A program made the position numbers and the translations under genes. Positions 5,414 to 5,446 of a stretch of 5,446 nt of DNA are shown here, piece by piece. The stretch comes from Acetofilamentum sp. (GTDB lineage Bacteria; Bacteroidota; Bacteroidia; Bacteroidales; JAADGE01), in assembly GCA_020720705.1 (NCBI GenBank), contig DYOJ01000191.1, forward strand, positions 1-5,446, written 5' to 3'. The number at the start of each line of letters is the position of its first letter. The stretch's first letter is position 1. The notes beneath the pieces were generated by a model. It was given only the letters and a program-made list of their open reading frames with translations. It was not told where the DNA came from and did no database searches.

Positions 5414-5446
5414 AAATAGTCATTAAATAGTCATTAAATAGTCATT
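5414..5446. repeat. Tandem array of the 11-mer AAATAGTCATT, at least three copies
   Basis: Three perfect copies of AAATAGTCATT lie head to tail at 5414-5424, 5425-5435 and 5436-5446, and the array runs to the window edge. GTCA recurs at 5398, 5409, 5419, 5430 and 5441, spacings of 11, 10, 11 and 11. The periodicity therefore extends in degenerate form into the outer end of the right inverted-repeat arm. The spacing is close to one DNA helical turn. Confidence 0.9.

Noticed and set aside
1..5446. A transposase, integrase or toxin-antitoxin gene belonging to the bracketed unit
   Set aside because: All coding space is taken by the three described genes, and none shows recombinase or nuclease motifs. 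Any such enzyme would have to be outside the window or act in trans.

Overview
The window looks like a piece of a Bacteroidota genome. The DNA is AT-rich and none of the three genes has a Shine-Dalgarno sequence. One start is preceded by a good match to the Bacteroidota -7 promoter element (TAnnTTTG). The protein families are also ones common in that phylum. This assignment is inferred from style and families, not from a marker gene.

Layout: three long genes fill almost everything. On the minus strand, a 511-codon gene (3595 to 2060) is followed after 34 nt by a 649-codon gene (2025 to 76), and the two probably form one operon. Diverging from them across a 220-nt intergenic region is a 503-codon plus-strand gene (3816 to 5327). 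The 511-aa protein fuses two SiaB-type kinase domains to a SiaC-type phosphoprotein domain (DUF1987). The 503-aa protein is a membrane-anchored, Cache-like sensor with a coiled coil and a PP2C/SpoIIE phosphatase, the SiaA role. The 649-aa protein has a very regular 12-residue-repeat beta-solenoid joined to a two-TM potassium-channel pore with the filter TIGYGD.

How they may work together: in Pseudomonas aeruginosa, SiaB phosphorylates SiaC, SiaA dephosphorylates it, and SiaC then controls the diguanylate cyclase SiaD. Here sensor-phosphatase, kinase and substrate are all present, with kinase and substrate fused, but there is no diguanylate cyclase. The co-directional neighbour is an ion channel. 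The working inference is an extracytoplasmic-signal phosphoswitch whose output is, or includes, gating of a K+ channel.

The whole three-gene block is bracketed by a 42-bp inverted repeat (1-42 and 5362-5403, 39/42 identical by direct comparison). The arms lie 33 and 34 nt past the outer stop codons. Beyond the right arm is an 11-bp tandem array running off the window. No transposase or recombinase is visible. The bracket could mark a non-autonomous mobile cassette or a repeated 3'-end element. The left edge of the window coincides with the repeat, so target-site duplications cannot be examined.
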